Source of the DNA: Sanguinoderma infundibulare
Lineage: Eukaryota > Basidiomycota > Agaricomycetes > Polyporales > Polyporaceae
Direction: 5' to 3'
NCBI GenBank assembly: GCA_032821775.1
Contig: JAVLRN010000002.1
Location: forward strand, 2,232,001-2,296,000
DNA: 64,000 nt
In this document: in pieces, positions 45,201 through 57,699 of the stretch
Position numbering within the stretch: position 1 is the stretch's first letter
Layout: every line of letters begins with the position of its first letter
The notes under the pieces: generated by a model
Told to the model about the DNA's origin: nothing
The model's input: the letters and a program-made list of their open reading frames with translations, nothing else
Database searches by the model: none
Program-made: the position numbers and the translations under genes

Positions 45201-48200
45201 ATACTGGTGTTTGGTAAACATTGTGTCTCGATCCCTCATCAGGCTCAAGCTGGAGGGCGTCCAGGCCCGGGGCCCGGGCACAGCCTCACCTCCGGAGCCA
45301 CGCTGACTCAGCCCCCGGAATGTTTAAACTCCGCCACGTTGCTCCGGAAGGGCGCCTAGGTGGCTTGCACTTGCGGTTTGCTTCCGAGCGACACATCCTC
45401 CGACTGTATGCACGGCCTTGTTCGGGATCCCGCTGACCAAGGATGCAATATGGGGCCGACATCGGGTGAGAATTTTTATGCAGTTTCGTTCAAGACATTC
45501 GTCTTGCAGGCTGAGTCAAGGTGCGCACTTCGATTGAAATTTTTGAGTGCTGTCTGGTTCCTGTCTGGTGCTGGCACTGCTGTCTTCTCTTACAAACTTC
45601 TTGTGGCAGCGCGATCCCACAGGAAAATCGAAGTGAAGTCAGCCCTGTATAGAGAGCGGGCTCGCCACGCCCGGCGCTTGAAAATCGCTGCGAGCGGTGC
45701 GCCATTTGGAGTACCTATGTACTATTGAGGCCATATGCGCATGTAAGAAGGTCCGTCCGTGATCCGCTCTTCTTGTGATTGCCCTCGCGCCTCCGAGCTT
45801 GATGTCAAGCTCGAGTCTTTGGCACTCTCCGGAGTTCGGTGCGCACTCCTCAACCTACGCGCCGTTGCATATCCATCCAGCCCCGGAAAGCTGTGCATCG
45901 GCGTATTTTTGAGGAAGGTGTCGCGATCCGTTCGTTGTCGTATGACCACCCCCATCCATCTCGGGAAGGTGTTCGAAGACGGGGAGGACGGGGTGGTCTT
46001 GCCGCGTTATTGACGGTGGACCTGCCAAAACGTATTTCCGTGTTCGGATTGCGCAGTCGAAAAGTGCTCACCATCTTCGCTCCAATTGACTCCTGAGTGC
46101 ACTTGCAGGCAACGCCGCCATGTGTTTAGCCCCGGATAGTTTCCCGACCGCGAGTGCGCGACGCGTTCAGCGGATGCGAGGTTCGTCTGCTCAATTGAAG
46201 AATGTAAAGAACTTGTCCGGTCCGTTGTCCCCATGCCCACGCCCCCTCATAGCGTCTCTCTCTGCCCTCGCTGTCCCCTCTGATCCACTGCGGTCACTCT
46301 TTGTGGCGCCGACATCTTTCAAGTTTCCTTGATTGGAGGCGAACAGGAGGCTAACCTCACGAGCGTTGGCGGTTCAACGTTTCAACACTTGGAGACGCTG
46401 GCCACGCGTCTCCGAACCACCTCCCAGGCGCTGTCCCTGGCGCTTCACGATCCGAGATCGGATTGTTCCAAACCGGGCGAGCTTGACTCGCCGTTCCGTA
46501 TCTTTCGGGCAGGAAGTCCAACCATCGATGTCCTTGTATTACATAGCACACCGCCGACGCCTGCCACATCGAGGACTGGTCGGTCGTAGAAGCAAGGACT
46601 GGGTCCGGGATTGATCGTTCTCGCGGATCATTTGACACGAATCAATGTCTCGCTACTGCTGGCACTGGTACGTCGGGAATGGATCTCGTGCTCAACGAAC
46701 TGGGGCGAGGTGACTCTATGACACTTCTTATGGCCGCCTTGTGGCCACTGTTTCGGGCCGAGTTTCCTTCGTGCGACATTCTAACAGTGACCTGTTATCT
46801 TCATGCTGGAGGGTGGTGCATGCACCGTAGCATCAGACCACGATCAGAACGACTCGTTCCCTACGTACGTGCAGGCCAGCTCCATACCAATCATTGTGGA
46901 AGGACTGAAGGCGCTAGTCGCATCCCGCTGTCGCGTATGTCATGGTTCCTTTCCGTGATATTTACGCAACATCGGAACGCGTGCTCACGCTCACGCGCGA
47001 GCTCAATTGTTCGCTTGAGTAGGGGCACACTCATGGTCCGGCACGATATGTTGTGCGGAGTTTGGTTATGACTGCGAGCGAGCTGTCTCGTCTCGGACGA
47101 TAGCTATATGATGACGCAATCCTGATGCCACAAACTCTCACCAGCGTCCCAGGCGGATCAGGGATAGGGATAAGGGCAAGCTCAAACTCGGACTTTGGGA
47201 CACAGCCCCGTCGTGTTCAATTATGCGAGCATGGGAACGACTGCGGGTCGGATTGTGCACTTGACGTCATGTACGGGAGGTAACGGACTTGGGCACTGGC
47301 AGACGGGATCGATGATACGAGAGGCAGGGCTGACCTTGCTCAATTTGCGCAGCGTATCTAGACAAAGCCCGCACTGGGTAGATCTATTCCCATCTGAGTG
47401 CTTGCGGATCCGTCTGGAGCCCCTCCCCGAGATTCCTACGATCTCGTCCAGGAGAAGCAAGGATGAATCGGACCGTCCAGAGTGTCCTGCCGAGTGCTCC
47501 AAGGATCTTAGAACTTGTATAGAACGTTCGTGGGTCGCACATAGCTCGTATGCTCTTGAGGAGATATGGAAAAGAAGGGAAGGGGAGTTTGACCGGTGAG
47601 TGGCGTTTCGATATCATATTGTAGGTCCGTGGAGTGTATTGAACATGGGCAGCTGACGTAGATGAAGATTTGAAGAGGCGGTCAGGCACTACTAGGGTTA
47701 TGTTTCTGCAGAGTTGGAGAAGAGCTGGTTCGGAGGACGTCAGTAGCAGATGCAGAACCGCAGCATCCCAAATTTGGCTCCCAGCGGAGATGAGGCCCAC
47801 GTCGTGGTCTTGGTTTGCAAAGGTCCATAGTTGGATGTCTGGCGGACCAGTCTTGGTGTGAATAGGCAGGGCAAGTATCTATTCGCTCGTGCGCTCGACT
47901 TCCCAACAGCTGAGCCGAAATGTTACCACCATGATCGCAAACAAGGCTGCTCGTAGTTGAGCTACGTGTCCCGGAAGGTATGGAAGGTGAGTACTGCCAC
48001 TGATTTTTCTTGGTACGTTCCATGCCTCGGGTTGGAGACTGAATATGGCGTTCCAGCGTATGCTGACTGGCGGCGGTTGCAATATTGCTCGGGTTATGAT
48101 GCTCTTTCAAGCTATGTACCGTCAACCAGCTCTTCCTCGATGGCACTTTGGACTTGGTGTCTACACATATCCATGTTGGGGATAGACCATGCTTATGGTT

Positions 48201-51005
48201 TCGGTTTGTGGATAGCATTGACAACTATGGCTTCGGAAGGGTCCTCCTGCGGAGGCAACCCTATCATCCGTACCTCGCTCGCTCAGCAACCCTTATCACA
48301 GTTTACAACTGCCGTCCCTGTTATAGTGTCTCCTTGAGCCGCAAAAGCGCTCTGCGATCGTGAGATGGTGGCAACCCATCGATGAAGTGCCAAGTGGTAT
48401 GATCTGTTCGTCTTCTCGCCGTTTGTTGCGTCTTGCCATCTTTGGGCAAATGCACATTCCAGGCCCACATCCCATGGCCAGTCGGATCCACAATTCGCTG
48501 ATTCGACCACATCTGACATGAGACGTTTTCCAGTATAATACCGTCGCGTGCGCTTCTGTGCGTTACTAGGATTCAGAAGACAGCGGGACAGAGGCTGTGG
48601 CACCAAAACACATCAAGACCTACCCTGCGGTGAGCGCTCTCGTGGCGTATTAGCCTCTGATGGATGTACTAGGCTCGCACGGGTACCACGCAAATCAACA
48701 AGGAAGATGCGGGTTTGGACATGGTGCACCGCGCCTTTGTGATCCCCAGGAAAGAGAATTAAGGGCTCCTAGGAAATAGAAGGTATGTCAGGCGCTGGCC
48801 GACGATGTCTTGACGGTATAGAGTTTGTGCACCGCTCGCGTCCCTTGTTTTCCCGTCCTCCATCGTTCGATCGAGTTCTGAACATGAGTCGCGCCGTGAC
48901 GTATACCCAAACATGCGAGGTCTCCAACAAGAACTGGAACAGAGTGCGATTGTTCTGTCGCCGAGTGGCTCAGAGCCTCGTGTCATCGAAAGAAGGCTTC
49001 GAGAATATCCGTCGAAAGTCCGCGATGCTTCGTGCGCTCGCGCCGTTCTTGTCCCTCTCAGGGGGGATCGCGCGTGGCGGGACTGCGGGGGCCCGCCGGT
49101 CTCCGGGACAGGTCGCGCGTCCGGATTCCTAAAATGCGTCTGTGGGAGGTCGGCGGACCTTCCTCAGGAGCTCCACAGAAGCCGGACGGGGCCTCAATAG
49201 AACAAGCATCATGCCGCTCGCATGGAAGATTTCCACGACAACTTTGCGCCGGAGGCAGCGAGAAAGAGACTAGGGCATCTTGCCCCCTGTGTCTGCGGAC
49301 GATCTGCAGTTCCCCGGACAACTCAAACTGAGCAGCGTTCATGAGCCCATCGCCGACGCTCGCATCGCGTCTCCCCTAGGAAAACGGCATACCCTGCTCC
49401 CTAATGATGCCCCAACAGAGTCGTGGACTCACGCTTAAAGAACCCGCATAACACTCCTTCACACTGCGGAGACAAGGCCACCTGGTGGATGGGTGGTGGC
49501 GGGTGATAGACCACGGAGTACTCGGAAGCAGCATCCGACATGGGCCGAGTGATCAGCGGCCCCGTTTCTCATCTCCCAATGGGTCGGAGGAATGGGTTCG
49601 GGGGGAGTGCTTTGCGCGCGCCAGAGCGTTTCGTGGGGGACGCGTATTGGTCGGGATAGGGAAATGGGACCCTGAGCGAAGCGTGCCAGCCGGCTCGAAG
49701 GCGTCGAGAAGAAGCTACGGGTTTCCTCCTGGCGCTGGGATAGAGCATCGATTCGACCGGAGGGCTGCAGCGTGCCACTATTCTCCGCGGTATGTGGCAT
49801 AAGCTTTGCATGGACAGCTTTCGAAGCGACGTGCTGCGTGGCGAGCTGTACTTACGTCCAGAGGTGGCACTGCGACCCTATGCGAGGGGCTGCATCTATT
49901 CATGCACAAGCACACATACAGCGCATCTCGGAGACCTGCGGCATATGAAGCTCTGGTGGTCAGCAGTCGGCAGTCAGGCGTCAGGCCACTGGCCAGAAAT
50001 GAGGTGACAGTGCTCATACGCGCGCACCATATAAACGCTTCCGGATCTTGAGATCATTAAGCACGGCGTATACATATCCAGGGCCCCGTCGCTCCGCCCG
50101 CACACGGCAGACCCCGCTGGATGCGCGAAGGAGGTCTCAGTGACCGAGCGACGTGGCCCAACTGCGGCATGTGCTGATCATAAGACACGGCAGGTGCCCA
50201 GGCCCTCCGCACCGAAGATGCGAAAGTAGATGCAGATGGACGCCTTCTGGGACATAGAAGCGGCTTTGTGGCGTCCGGGTCTTCAACGTGCATTGCAGCG
50301 GCACGCTATTCCGAACGAGCTGCCTCTGTCGTCCAGCAAGGCATGGGTACACGATAGGTGACGCCATAAGTCCTGAGATAAAGTTGGTAGCTCAACGCTC
50401 GACTCTCCCACACGTCATCCGTGAGTCCCGGATTACTTGCCGACAAACGCCCGATACGGTCCGCAGAGGACAGTTGGAGTCCGCAAGCTTCCTGCGCTGG
50501 TCTATGTCTGCGAAAGAGGGACGCATCTCGACGATAGCGACCGATAGCACACACCGGAGAGAACACTGCACTCGGGGAGGATGGTGGACCAACGTGCTTT
50601 GCTCCGGAGGCACCTAGGCGGGCCTTGATGCGCATGGTGAACCTATCGCGTTTCAGCATGAGCATAAAGGCACAACACACAGCGGCGGGTCTGAAGGCCG
50701 GACTGCAAACCAATCGAAGGCGGCGATCTGGGGGTGGGAAGCACCCTGTTTCACCCCTATTGGCCTGCAGGTCCTGTTGTGCGTGCAGAAATTCTTTGTG
50801 GTCGGGCTGGACCCAGGTTGCAGAACATTGTTTGCACGTTTGGTGCAGGTGTCGACGTCGTGAGTTGAGATAGAGTTCTCTATTGACAATGTTCTCCAAG
50901 AATTGAGATCGTGTCTTGTCGGGGGCACGGCGCAGCTGTGCATGCGCCTCGGAATGATGGAACACGGATGTGTGATGTGATTGCAAGGGTTGTACGTGCA
51001 ATGCG
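36295..51005. other. Long gene-poor block
   Basis: About 14.7 kb without a recognisable domain. The best coding-like pieces are on the plus strand. One is at 37733-39003 (see its own entry). Others are MLLDRSIRQSGALPLLTR with F.LHVPSNFTYRWGPLEKLF at 44591-44923, a hydrophobic piece LRLKFLSAVWFLSGAGTAV at about 45530-45590, and short exon-like pieces at 42900-43560 and 47950-48340. None can be joined into a family I know. No rRNA, CRISPR array, transposase or reverse transcriptase was recognised. It may hold decayed genes or lineage-specific transcripts. Confidence 0.35.
37733..39003 (+). other. Candidate spliced frame, unknown
   Basis: A short first exon reads MELHALSDRFGKISLRE and meets a good donor (GTGAGG) at about 37784. 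A good acceptor (TTGCAG) is at about 37875. After it a plus-strand frame stays open for more than 370 codons to the stop at 39001-39003, but the in-phase continuation is a different, shorter frame (ESIVTACELPNEHASICDV). The long frame is rich in Arg, Ser and Ala and has no domain. So either the exon join is wrong or the long frame is chance. Confidence 0.25.
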
Positions 51006-53695
51006 CTAGCCCTCTACCAGCCGCGCGCCACCCTTGTCGACGCTGAGGCGAATCCGATCGCCCTTGTCGACATCTTTGAACTGCAGGAATCCATACGAAT
51101 CAGCATGCGCCGAGCCTCGCTCGGGAGAGGCGATAAACGCATTCTAGAAGACGCACCGTCAACTCCCGAGTACGGTGCAGGGACTCGATCTCGTCTACTC
51201 TGTCCCGAACACCCTCGAGCAGCTCGTCGAACCCTTCTTCGGCGCAAACCTCTTCCGCGGCGTGCAGGATCAGCATTGAATCGGGCGTCACATCGTGGTT
51301 GATCTGCGGATGTGCGCATCGGGTAAGCGATAATGGTCGAGATACATCTGGGTGGACTCACGTCGATAGCGATGATATTCTTGCGGTCGAGTTCTGTTCG
51401 GAGATGCTCAGAAAGGCAGGTAGCAACGGTCAAGGAGAATGCCGGGCGCACCGTCCATGAAGTCCGGACGGGTCATGATCTGTCGTGCCTCGTACTGCAA
51501 ACGGAGAAATGCGGATGTCAGCATTGAACCACACAGGTAAAGCGAGAACGAACGTAGGATATCCGAGGTAGCGGCAAATTGTGCAAGTCTTCGGGCTTAG
51601 CCTCTCCTCGTTCAATCTCCTCCCTTTTCCTCGTAACATCCTCTTGCCGCCGCTCGACGAACTCCCTCAGCAGCAACCAAGAGCACGAGGACCACTTCTG
51701 CTCGTCCATGACATCGTCGTCGCAGTCTGGGATGAGGCCAATCTGAGAAAGGAGCCACGCCTTCTCGACGGCGAGTAGGTGCTTCGCCTGCTTGACCATG
51801 TCTGCTGCCTTGGTGACCTTGCCGAGGTACGTCAGACGCCCGCCAACGAGGTCGACAACTTCCTCGAACGTCTCGAGGGAGGGACGCTGACGATGGGCGT
51901 TATGGCGCATCCGCATCGCTGCGGTGAGCGAATCTGTTCTGGAGAGGTCGTAGACGGAAACGACCTATGGTTTCGTGAGATGAGGATGACTACCGTGACG
52001 AGGAGGAACTCACGTGCATCCTGCTGCCGTTTTGACCTGTTCCACGGTTTAGCTTCGCATACCTAGACATAATCGGGAAGGACATACGCATCATGAAGAA
52101 TGGCCAGAAATCATCCCTAAAATTGATATGCTCAGCATCGAACAACGGCACTCTGCTTTGACAATGGCTTACGAGCTGAAGACCATCGTCAAGATACCTA
52201 CCAAGCTTTGGTTAGAATGCAAAACATCATTAGATGTGAAATGAACGACGCACCACTCGCAGCCCAAGCCTCGGCGCGCTGTTGGAATTGCAAAAGAATG
52301 TTCCTCCCGTCATCGTCATGGTTGAAGAAATGGACATTGTTAATGATCAAGACGAGTGGCTTCCCTTTGGCTTTGGCATGGCGAAGGGCGACCTTCTCAA
52401 GTTTGTTCAGGGCTAGTCAGGCACGATCAATCCAGACGCTACTGCAAGTAACAGCGGTGTCTGCCTACCGCGCTCGATGTCAAGAGCGGGACCGCCTTCG
52501 CGTGGGTCTCGCCGTTGGAAAAGACCAGTTTGGGTGTCCTCGTTGTACTCGTAGTTCAGTGCCTTTCCGAGACGCAGACGGAAGACTTCCAGGTCGGGAT
52601 GGGCGTCACACATGGCAACACCCTCAGCTTGGATGACCTGCATCGCGTCGAGTACCATGGTTGTCTTCCCTGTTCCCTGTGTGTTGAATCAGGTAGGCGC
52701 TAATGCGATCGGTTGCCGTACGGCATCTTGCAAAGGAAGTCGAACGTACCTTGGGACCAAGCAGGACGAAGTAATGACCGACTTCGTTGCCTTGCACGAT
52801 GCGATCGATGAGATCCTGCTCAGCGCGACGAAGGTGCTGGGTCCAGGGCCCATCTAGGTCCCATTCGAGTCCATCTTCTTCGGCAACTTGGGGTTGAGTA
52901 GGCTTACGCGCGGATTGCTTCGCTAGCTCGAGAGCAGGATCGTACCCTCCATCGAAAGCCTTGTGAATCTATGACAAATGGGTGGTCAGAGGGGTAAAGA
53001 CTTGTCCAAATGCGAATGCGTTGTACCTTCCAGAGAACATTTTGCTTGTACCATTCCATGTAGATAACACCCCCTGTGAACACTGGGAGACGCTGATCAG
53101 CCCCTTGCACTTCGCTGTACAGGGTCACGAAGTAATAAAATGATCGCAGGCGCGGGGTACTTCGGAGACTTTCGTTTAAGTCGGAACCGTGCGAAATCGG
53201 TCCCGCTCCAATTCGCACAACGCCCACCCGAATGCGAACTCCAAGGATGAGAGGCTAGTACGCGTACGTGGAAGCCAAAGTCAAAATGGTGGACGGTCAA
53301 AAACGCTAGGAACGCTTCAACGAGACGTTCTAAGCATTTTCGTTCCACCCCCGACTATTCAAGGTAGGAAGCCGGAGACACTCACAGATAGCTACACCGA
53401 AGACAGTCGTGAGGACAGCATCTCTGATGCCGTTCCCTTCGCCGCCTCCGAGTCCCCCGAAACCAATCGAGGGACCCACAGGCGAGGACGGAAACTCGCC
53501 AGAAACCGCCTCGGCTTGTTTCTTGGCTTGAAGGAGTTCTTCTGGAGTGTATTGACGACGGGGCGGGGGGCGGTTCGCTGGGCTGGTCAGGGCCCTGCGG
53601 TGACCTTGTTCAAAACGGGGATGACGTTGCACCCACACGGCGCTTCTGGGAATTGCCGAAGGCGCGAGACTTCGCGTGTGCAACAGTCGATGCAT
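51006..53695 (-). CDS. AAA-type P-loop ATPase, probably mitochondrial
   Basis: About eleven minus-strand exons were assembled; main ones are 53695-53398, 53073-53027, 52978-52750, 52676-52469, 52412-52254, 52197-52173 and 52116-52088, and the last ends at the stop at 51006-51008. The N terminus (MHRLLHTRSLAPSAIPRSAV) is rich in Arg and Ser without acids, like a mitochondrial presequence. A Gly-rich stretch and one hydrophobic segment (LTTVFG plus GVIYMEWY) may be a membrane anchor. The ATPase core has Walker A GPKGTGKTT, split by an intron, and a Walker-B-like strand PLVLIINNVHFFNHDDDG in which NN replaces the usual DE. It continues with LTMVFSSDDFWPFFMMR and a helical lid (VGGRLTYLGKVTKAADMV, KWSSCSWLLLREFVERR). 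The C terminus has ILHAAEEVCAEEGFDELL and FKDVDKGDRIRLSVDKG. Similar proteins of unknown role occur in Agaricomycetes. No damage is seen. Confidence 0.85.
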
Positions 53696-54003
53696 CGTTA
53701 CCCGTATGGTCTCAGGTAGTCATAAAGGGAGCCAAAGGAGCGACTTTGTACAGCGAGAAACGAGAAGGCTTGGAATGGGGAAAGAAACGTATTTGGCTTC
53801 CACGATGTGCCAAGCACACTTTCGCACTGCCTTGCAGCCATTAGACGCCTGTGTGACGCCCTGCAACTGCCTGCCAGTGTGGTTGGTGGCCAACGGTTCC
53901 AGGCATTGGGAGAATGTTGTAAGATCATATATGTGATCCTGCAGAAGCAAATCAAATCAATGGAAATAGCATGACCTCTTCTAAGTGTACTGGTCAATAT
54001 TTT
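53696..54003. other. Upstream region of the AAA ATPase gene
   Basis: About 300 bases upstream of the ATG at 53695 hold no recognisable gene. An AT-rich stretch lies at 53925-54010. Confidence 0.4.
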
Positions 54004-54008
54004 AAAAA
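54004..54008 (-). terminator. Oligo-T stretch after tRNA-like element
   Basis: Five T on the minus strand begin 12 bases after the 3' end of the tRNA-like element. It would serve as an RNA polymerase III terminator if the element is transcribed. Confidence 0.35.
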
Positions 54009-54020
54009 TACAAACATGCA

Positions 54021-54107
54021 TGGTCCGACCAGGAGTCGAACCGGAGCACTCCCAGCACACGCAACCATGCTCCCTCGATTCATTGAACTCGGGGTTGCTT
54101 TCGAACC
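54021..54107 (-). tRNA. tRNA-like element, possibly a tRNA pseudogene
   Basis: The minus strand ends CTCCGGTTCGACTCCTGG followed by TCGGACCA. This contains a perfect B-box (GGTTCGACTCC), a T-arm with one mismatch, and a 3' acceptor strand. The first seven bases, GGTTCGA at 54107-54101, pair with TCGGACC of the 3' strand (one G-U). The length is 87. The D-arm does not match an A-box well and the anticodon loop is unclear, so the amino acid cannot be assigned. It may be an intron-containing or decayed tRNA gene, or the head of a tRNA-derived SINE. A T-run follows. Confidence 0.35.
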
Positions 54108-54918
54108 ACCATGATCCGAGTCACTTCTGTCTCCTCGGTGGGTCATCAGTTTTCGTGTGTCTGGTTAATCTATGCTCAGACCGAGACCTTAGTGGTTCTC
54201 TTACGCTGACTTTCCAGCGCCGGAAGCCCCAAACAGCAAGGTGTTAACCGATGAACCTGCCAGTCTAAGAGGGAAGTGCTCGCCCGGCGATGGAATCCAT
54301 GGGTGGAATTATGAGGATTGTTCAGGTACTGTCTCATTTTCTCGCTCGATCTGCCACCGACATAATTCAACGGTACTCTCCTTTCAAAAGGGGCTTCTTC
54401 CCGCTTCGCCCAGCTGTTTCGCAACCTGTCTGTCGTCATCCTCAACGTGATCCTACTGTTCTCGAATTCTATGCATCGGAAGTGCAGTGATTTTGGATGC
54501 GCTTCAATTACCATGGGAACACACTCGTTACGGACGTGCCACGGATGCGCAGGACGCGTACTGAACACTGGCACTCCGCGGCACCGGCATACCTATTTCA
54601 GACAGCGATTTATGTCAGGGCTGTCACCAACATTCACATGCATGCACAGTTCAACGCTGTTGGTCGCGGTATTGGCGGGTAAATTCATCCCAACTGACGG
54701 GTACCGCATGTTCAGCTACACTGCTGGTAGGGGTAAAGGTCAGCTCGCTTCACTACCTCCGGAAATACAGGGGCCCTTTTATTAACTAAAATCGTCTTTG
54801 CCCGCTCCTTGTCGTCGACTCACAGTAGGAGACTACAAATGGGCTGCAGCAGCAAATAGATCTTCAGGTTGTCCTCCTGCGACCGACTCCTCCACGTCCC
54901 CTTCGTAGCCACTCAGCC
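54108..54918. other. Intergenic, promoter side of the fungalysin gene
   Basis: No gene is recognised. The last 100 bases before the ATG at 54919 are CT-rich on the plus strand, as usual near fungal transcription starts. No convincing TATA box is seen. Confidence 0.35.
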
Positions 54919-57519
54919 ATGCAGCTCCCCACGAGCTTGTTCAGCTCGGTCTTCCTCGCAGTTGTCCTGGCTTCGACGGTCTCTGCTGTTCCACTCAAGG
55001 ACGGCGAGGCTTCGACGGTCTCTGCCGTTTCACTCAAGGACGGCGTGGCTTTGCGTGGCGGCTTGGCTGATATCGCCGATAGCTACTACCCTGAGTCTTC
55101 CTTCCATGTGCGTACCACTCTCGTCATACGCGAGTAGCCATGTGCTGATCGTTCTTCAGACTTATGGCTTGGAAGGGGTCACCGGTCCTCTGTCCGTGGT
55201 TGATAAGGAAGATGCACCGTTTGACTTGAAGTCCGCGGCACTGTCCGTTGTTCAGTCGCGGCTCAACCTCCCTCCCAACGTCGTGGCGTACCGAACTGGG
55301 TACACGAGAGATGTGGCCCAGTACGCGTACCTCGTTCAGCAGATTGTAGGTTGTTCTTGCTACGCTTCTTCCTCCGAATGAGACTTCTCATGACTTCTTG
55401 CTTGGCAGCGCGGTATCCGAGTGGCGAATGCTGTCGCTAACGTTGTGTTCAACAATGACAACAAGGTCGTCGCGTTCGGCTCTTCCTTCGTCGACGTGGA
55501 ACCAAGTGCGTCGCCGTGGCACCCTGCCCAGCTGTACTCCGCTGATCCCTTTCCTGTTCACAGGCGATGTCCCCTCTCCTACCCCCTCCGTTTCTGTTGA
55601 AGAAGCGATCAAGAAGGCCGAGGCCGCTATGGATGGGTCATACAATCAGCACCCGGTCAAGCTCGAGTATGTCGTGAGAAGGGATGGAACCCTCTCCCTT
55701 GCGCACGTCGTGCAAATTCAAGACATGACGAAGGCGATGTGGCTCGAAGTTTACGTGGACGCCCATACGGGAGAGATCGCTCAGCTCACAGACTTCACTG
55801 CCAGGTGTTCATCGGTGAGTTTTAGCAGGGTGTATGAGATGTAGGATCCACAGCTCACACGCACAAAACACACAGTACCGCGTTCTTTTGCTCAGAAATC
55901 AGAACCTGACGGATGGTTTCGACACTGTGAACAACCCAGAGAACATATTGGCGTCGCCTTTTGGGTGGCACAGTGCTTCCATCAACCAGATCAACATCGA
56001 TACCCAGTGAGTCCATCTGGTTCATGTGCAGCTCTTTCCATCTAGTCTAACGGAGGACCAAGGGGCAACAATGTGCAATCGTTCGCCGGCGGGAGCACGA
56101 GCTCGCAATCATCCCCTCTCCTCAACTTTATCTATATCCAAGATCCGACTCAGCAGCCTAACGCTAATTCTGAAAACGTCAATGCCGCGCGCGTCAACGC
56201 CTTCTACATCGTCAACAAAATGCACGACATCTCTTATATATATGGCTTCGACGAGGTTGCCGCCAACTTCCAACTCAACAACTTCGGGAAGGGCGGCCAA
56301 GGAAATGACCGCGTTCTGTTGTCCGTCCAGGACGGTTCAGGAAGGGACGACGGTGAGTCTGTCCAGCCTCTGCAAAACGTCTCGCCTTGGCTGACTCCAA
56401 AATAATCGGCGCAGCGGCCATCCATACCCCGCCCGAGCAAGTTTTTATTCAGAAATCCTCTTGCGTGCGTGTTACTGATGGCTGGCTGTAGTGGGCAGAG
56501 CCCGGTTATACAATTGTTCCTCTGGGACTTCACCAACCCGCTGCGCGACGGCGCGTTCGAGAACGATCTCATCGTCCACGAGTACGCCCACGGCATGGCG
56601 GATCGGTTGACCGGGGGCGGCTCTGCACAGTGCGTGGGGTGCTGTTACCGCGCGGTCTTCCGCTGATCGGCTTCGCAGGTGCTTGCAGAACCTTGAATCC
56701 CAAGGGTTGGCCGAGGGATGGTCGGATGCTGTTGCCGAGTGCGTTACATCCAGCGCGCAACTTACCAGGATCTGTTGGCTGACCATTGCGCCGCGTTTAG
56801 GTGGACGGAGCAGACGGACATCAACGTGATCGACTGGTTCTTTGCGCCTTATGTCTCAAACAACCCGGCAGGCATTCGCACACATCCGTACTCCACCAAC
56901 ACGTGAGTGATCTCCGTTTTCTTGCCAGAGGATCGATATTGATGTTATGTATTGTCTCAGGAACACGAACCCCTTGCGGTATTCTAGCCTGCAGAACCAG
57001 CAAAACATCCACAGTACGTTCGGCTGAGCTGGACAAGGGAAGACAATCTGATGAATTTTAATTAGTCATTGGCGAAGTCTGGGCGAACATCCTCCACAAC
57101 ATCTACGCCGCGCTCATCCGCAAGTACAGCTTCTCTGTAGACTTTGACAGGGACTCGACGTGAGATTTGTTGCTTTCTAACGCGCCGGATTGGCGCGGGA
57201 TGATGCTGACCAACGACGCGCCACAGGGGCCTTTCGGGCAACGTCATCTTCTTCCACTTGATCGTCGATGCGCTCGCCATCGAGCCCTGTAACCCGTCCT
57301 GTAAGTCAATTCTTCGACCTATCTCCTGCTTGATGCGATGCGATGCTCAACTCGAACGCTTCCACAGTCCCACAAGCACGCGATGCAATGATCCAGGCTG
57401 ACGCCAACAGGTACACCGGCGCGAACTTCTGCCTGCTCTGGAGGGTGTTCGCGTCCCGCGGCCTCGGGACCCGTGCGGCGAACCACAACGACGACTCGTC
57501 TCTCCCACCCAACTGCTAA
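54919..57519 (+). CDS. Secreted M36 metallopeptidase (fungalysin)
   Basis: About a dozen plus-strand exons give a complete fungalysin preproenzyme. The signal peptide is MQLPTSLFSSVFLAVVLAST (cleavage near VSA-V). The propeptide with an FTP-like part starts TYGLEGVTGPLSVVDKED and SRLNLPPNVVAYRTGYTRD; a PepSY-like end is VKLEYVVRRDGTLSLAHVVQ and WLEVYVDAHTGEI. The catalytic domain has VNAFYIVNKMHDISYIYGFD, NFGKGGQGNDRVLLSVQDG, the zinc motif HEYAH in IVHEYAHGMADRLTGG, and GLAEGWSD with the third zinc ligand Glu. Near the end are IGEVWANILHNIYAAL, DALAIEPCNPSF, ARDAMIQADANRYTGANFC and the stop at 57517-57519. The last exons carry the cysteines usual for the family. It digests extracellular protein for nutrition. 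A coding 39-bp duplication lies just after the signal peptide. Confidence 0.93.
54970..55047 (+). repeat. 39-bp tandem duplication in the fungalysin prepro region
   Basis: Two units, 54970-55008 and 55009-55047, differ at only three bases and each encode ASTVSAV, P or S, LKDG and one more residue. The duplication adds 13 residues at the signal peptide/propeptide border and creates a second possible signal-peptidase site (TVSAV). Confidence 0.85.
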
Positions 57520-57699
57520 AATACTCGAGTTTGAGTTTGGCTTCGCAACACAGTCATGGAGCTTCCGTATGAGATGGTTGATAGTGCGCATAGATTGTAT
57601 TCATGACTGCTTGTACTATAGAGTGGGATACTTGAATGAATGAAAGATGCCTACTGTGTCGCACTGGCATTGTCAGTTCTGACAGGTGGTATCGAGTGG

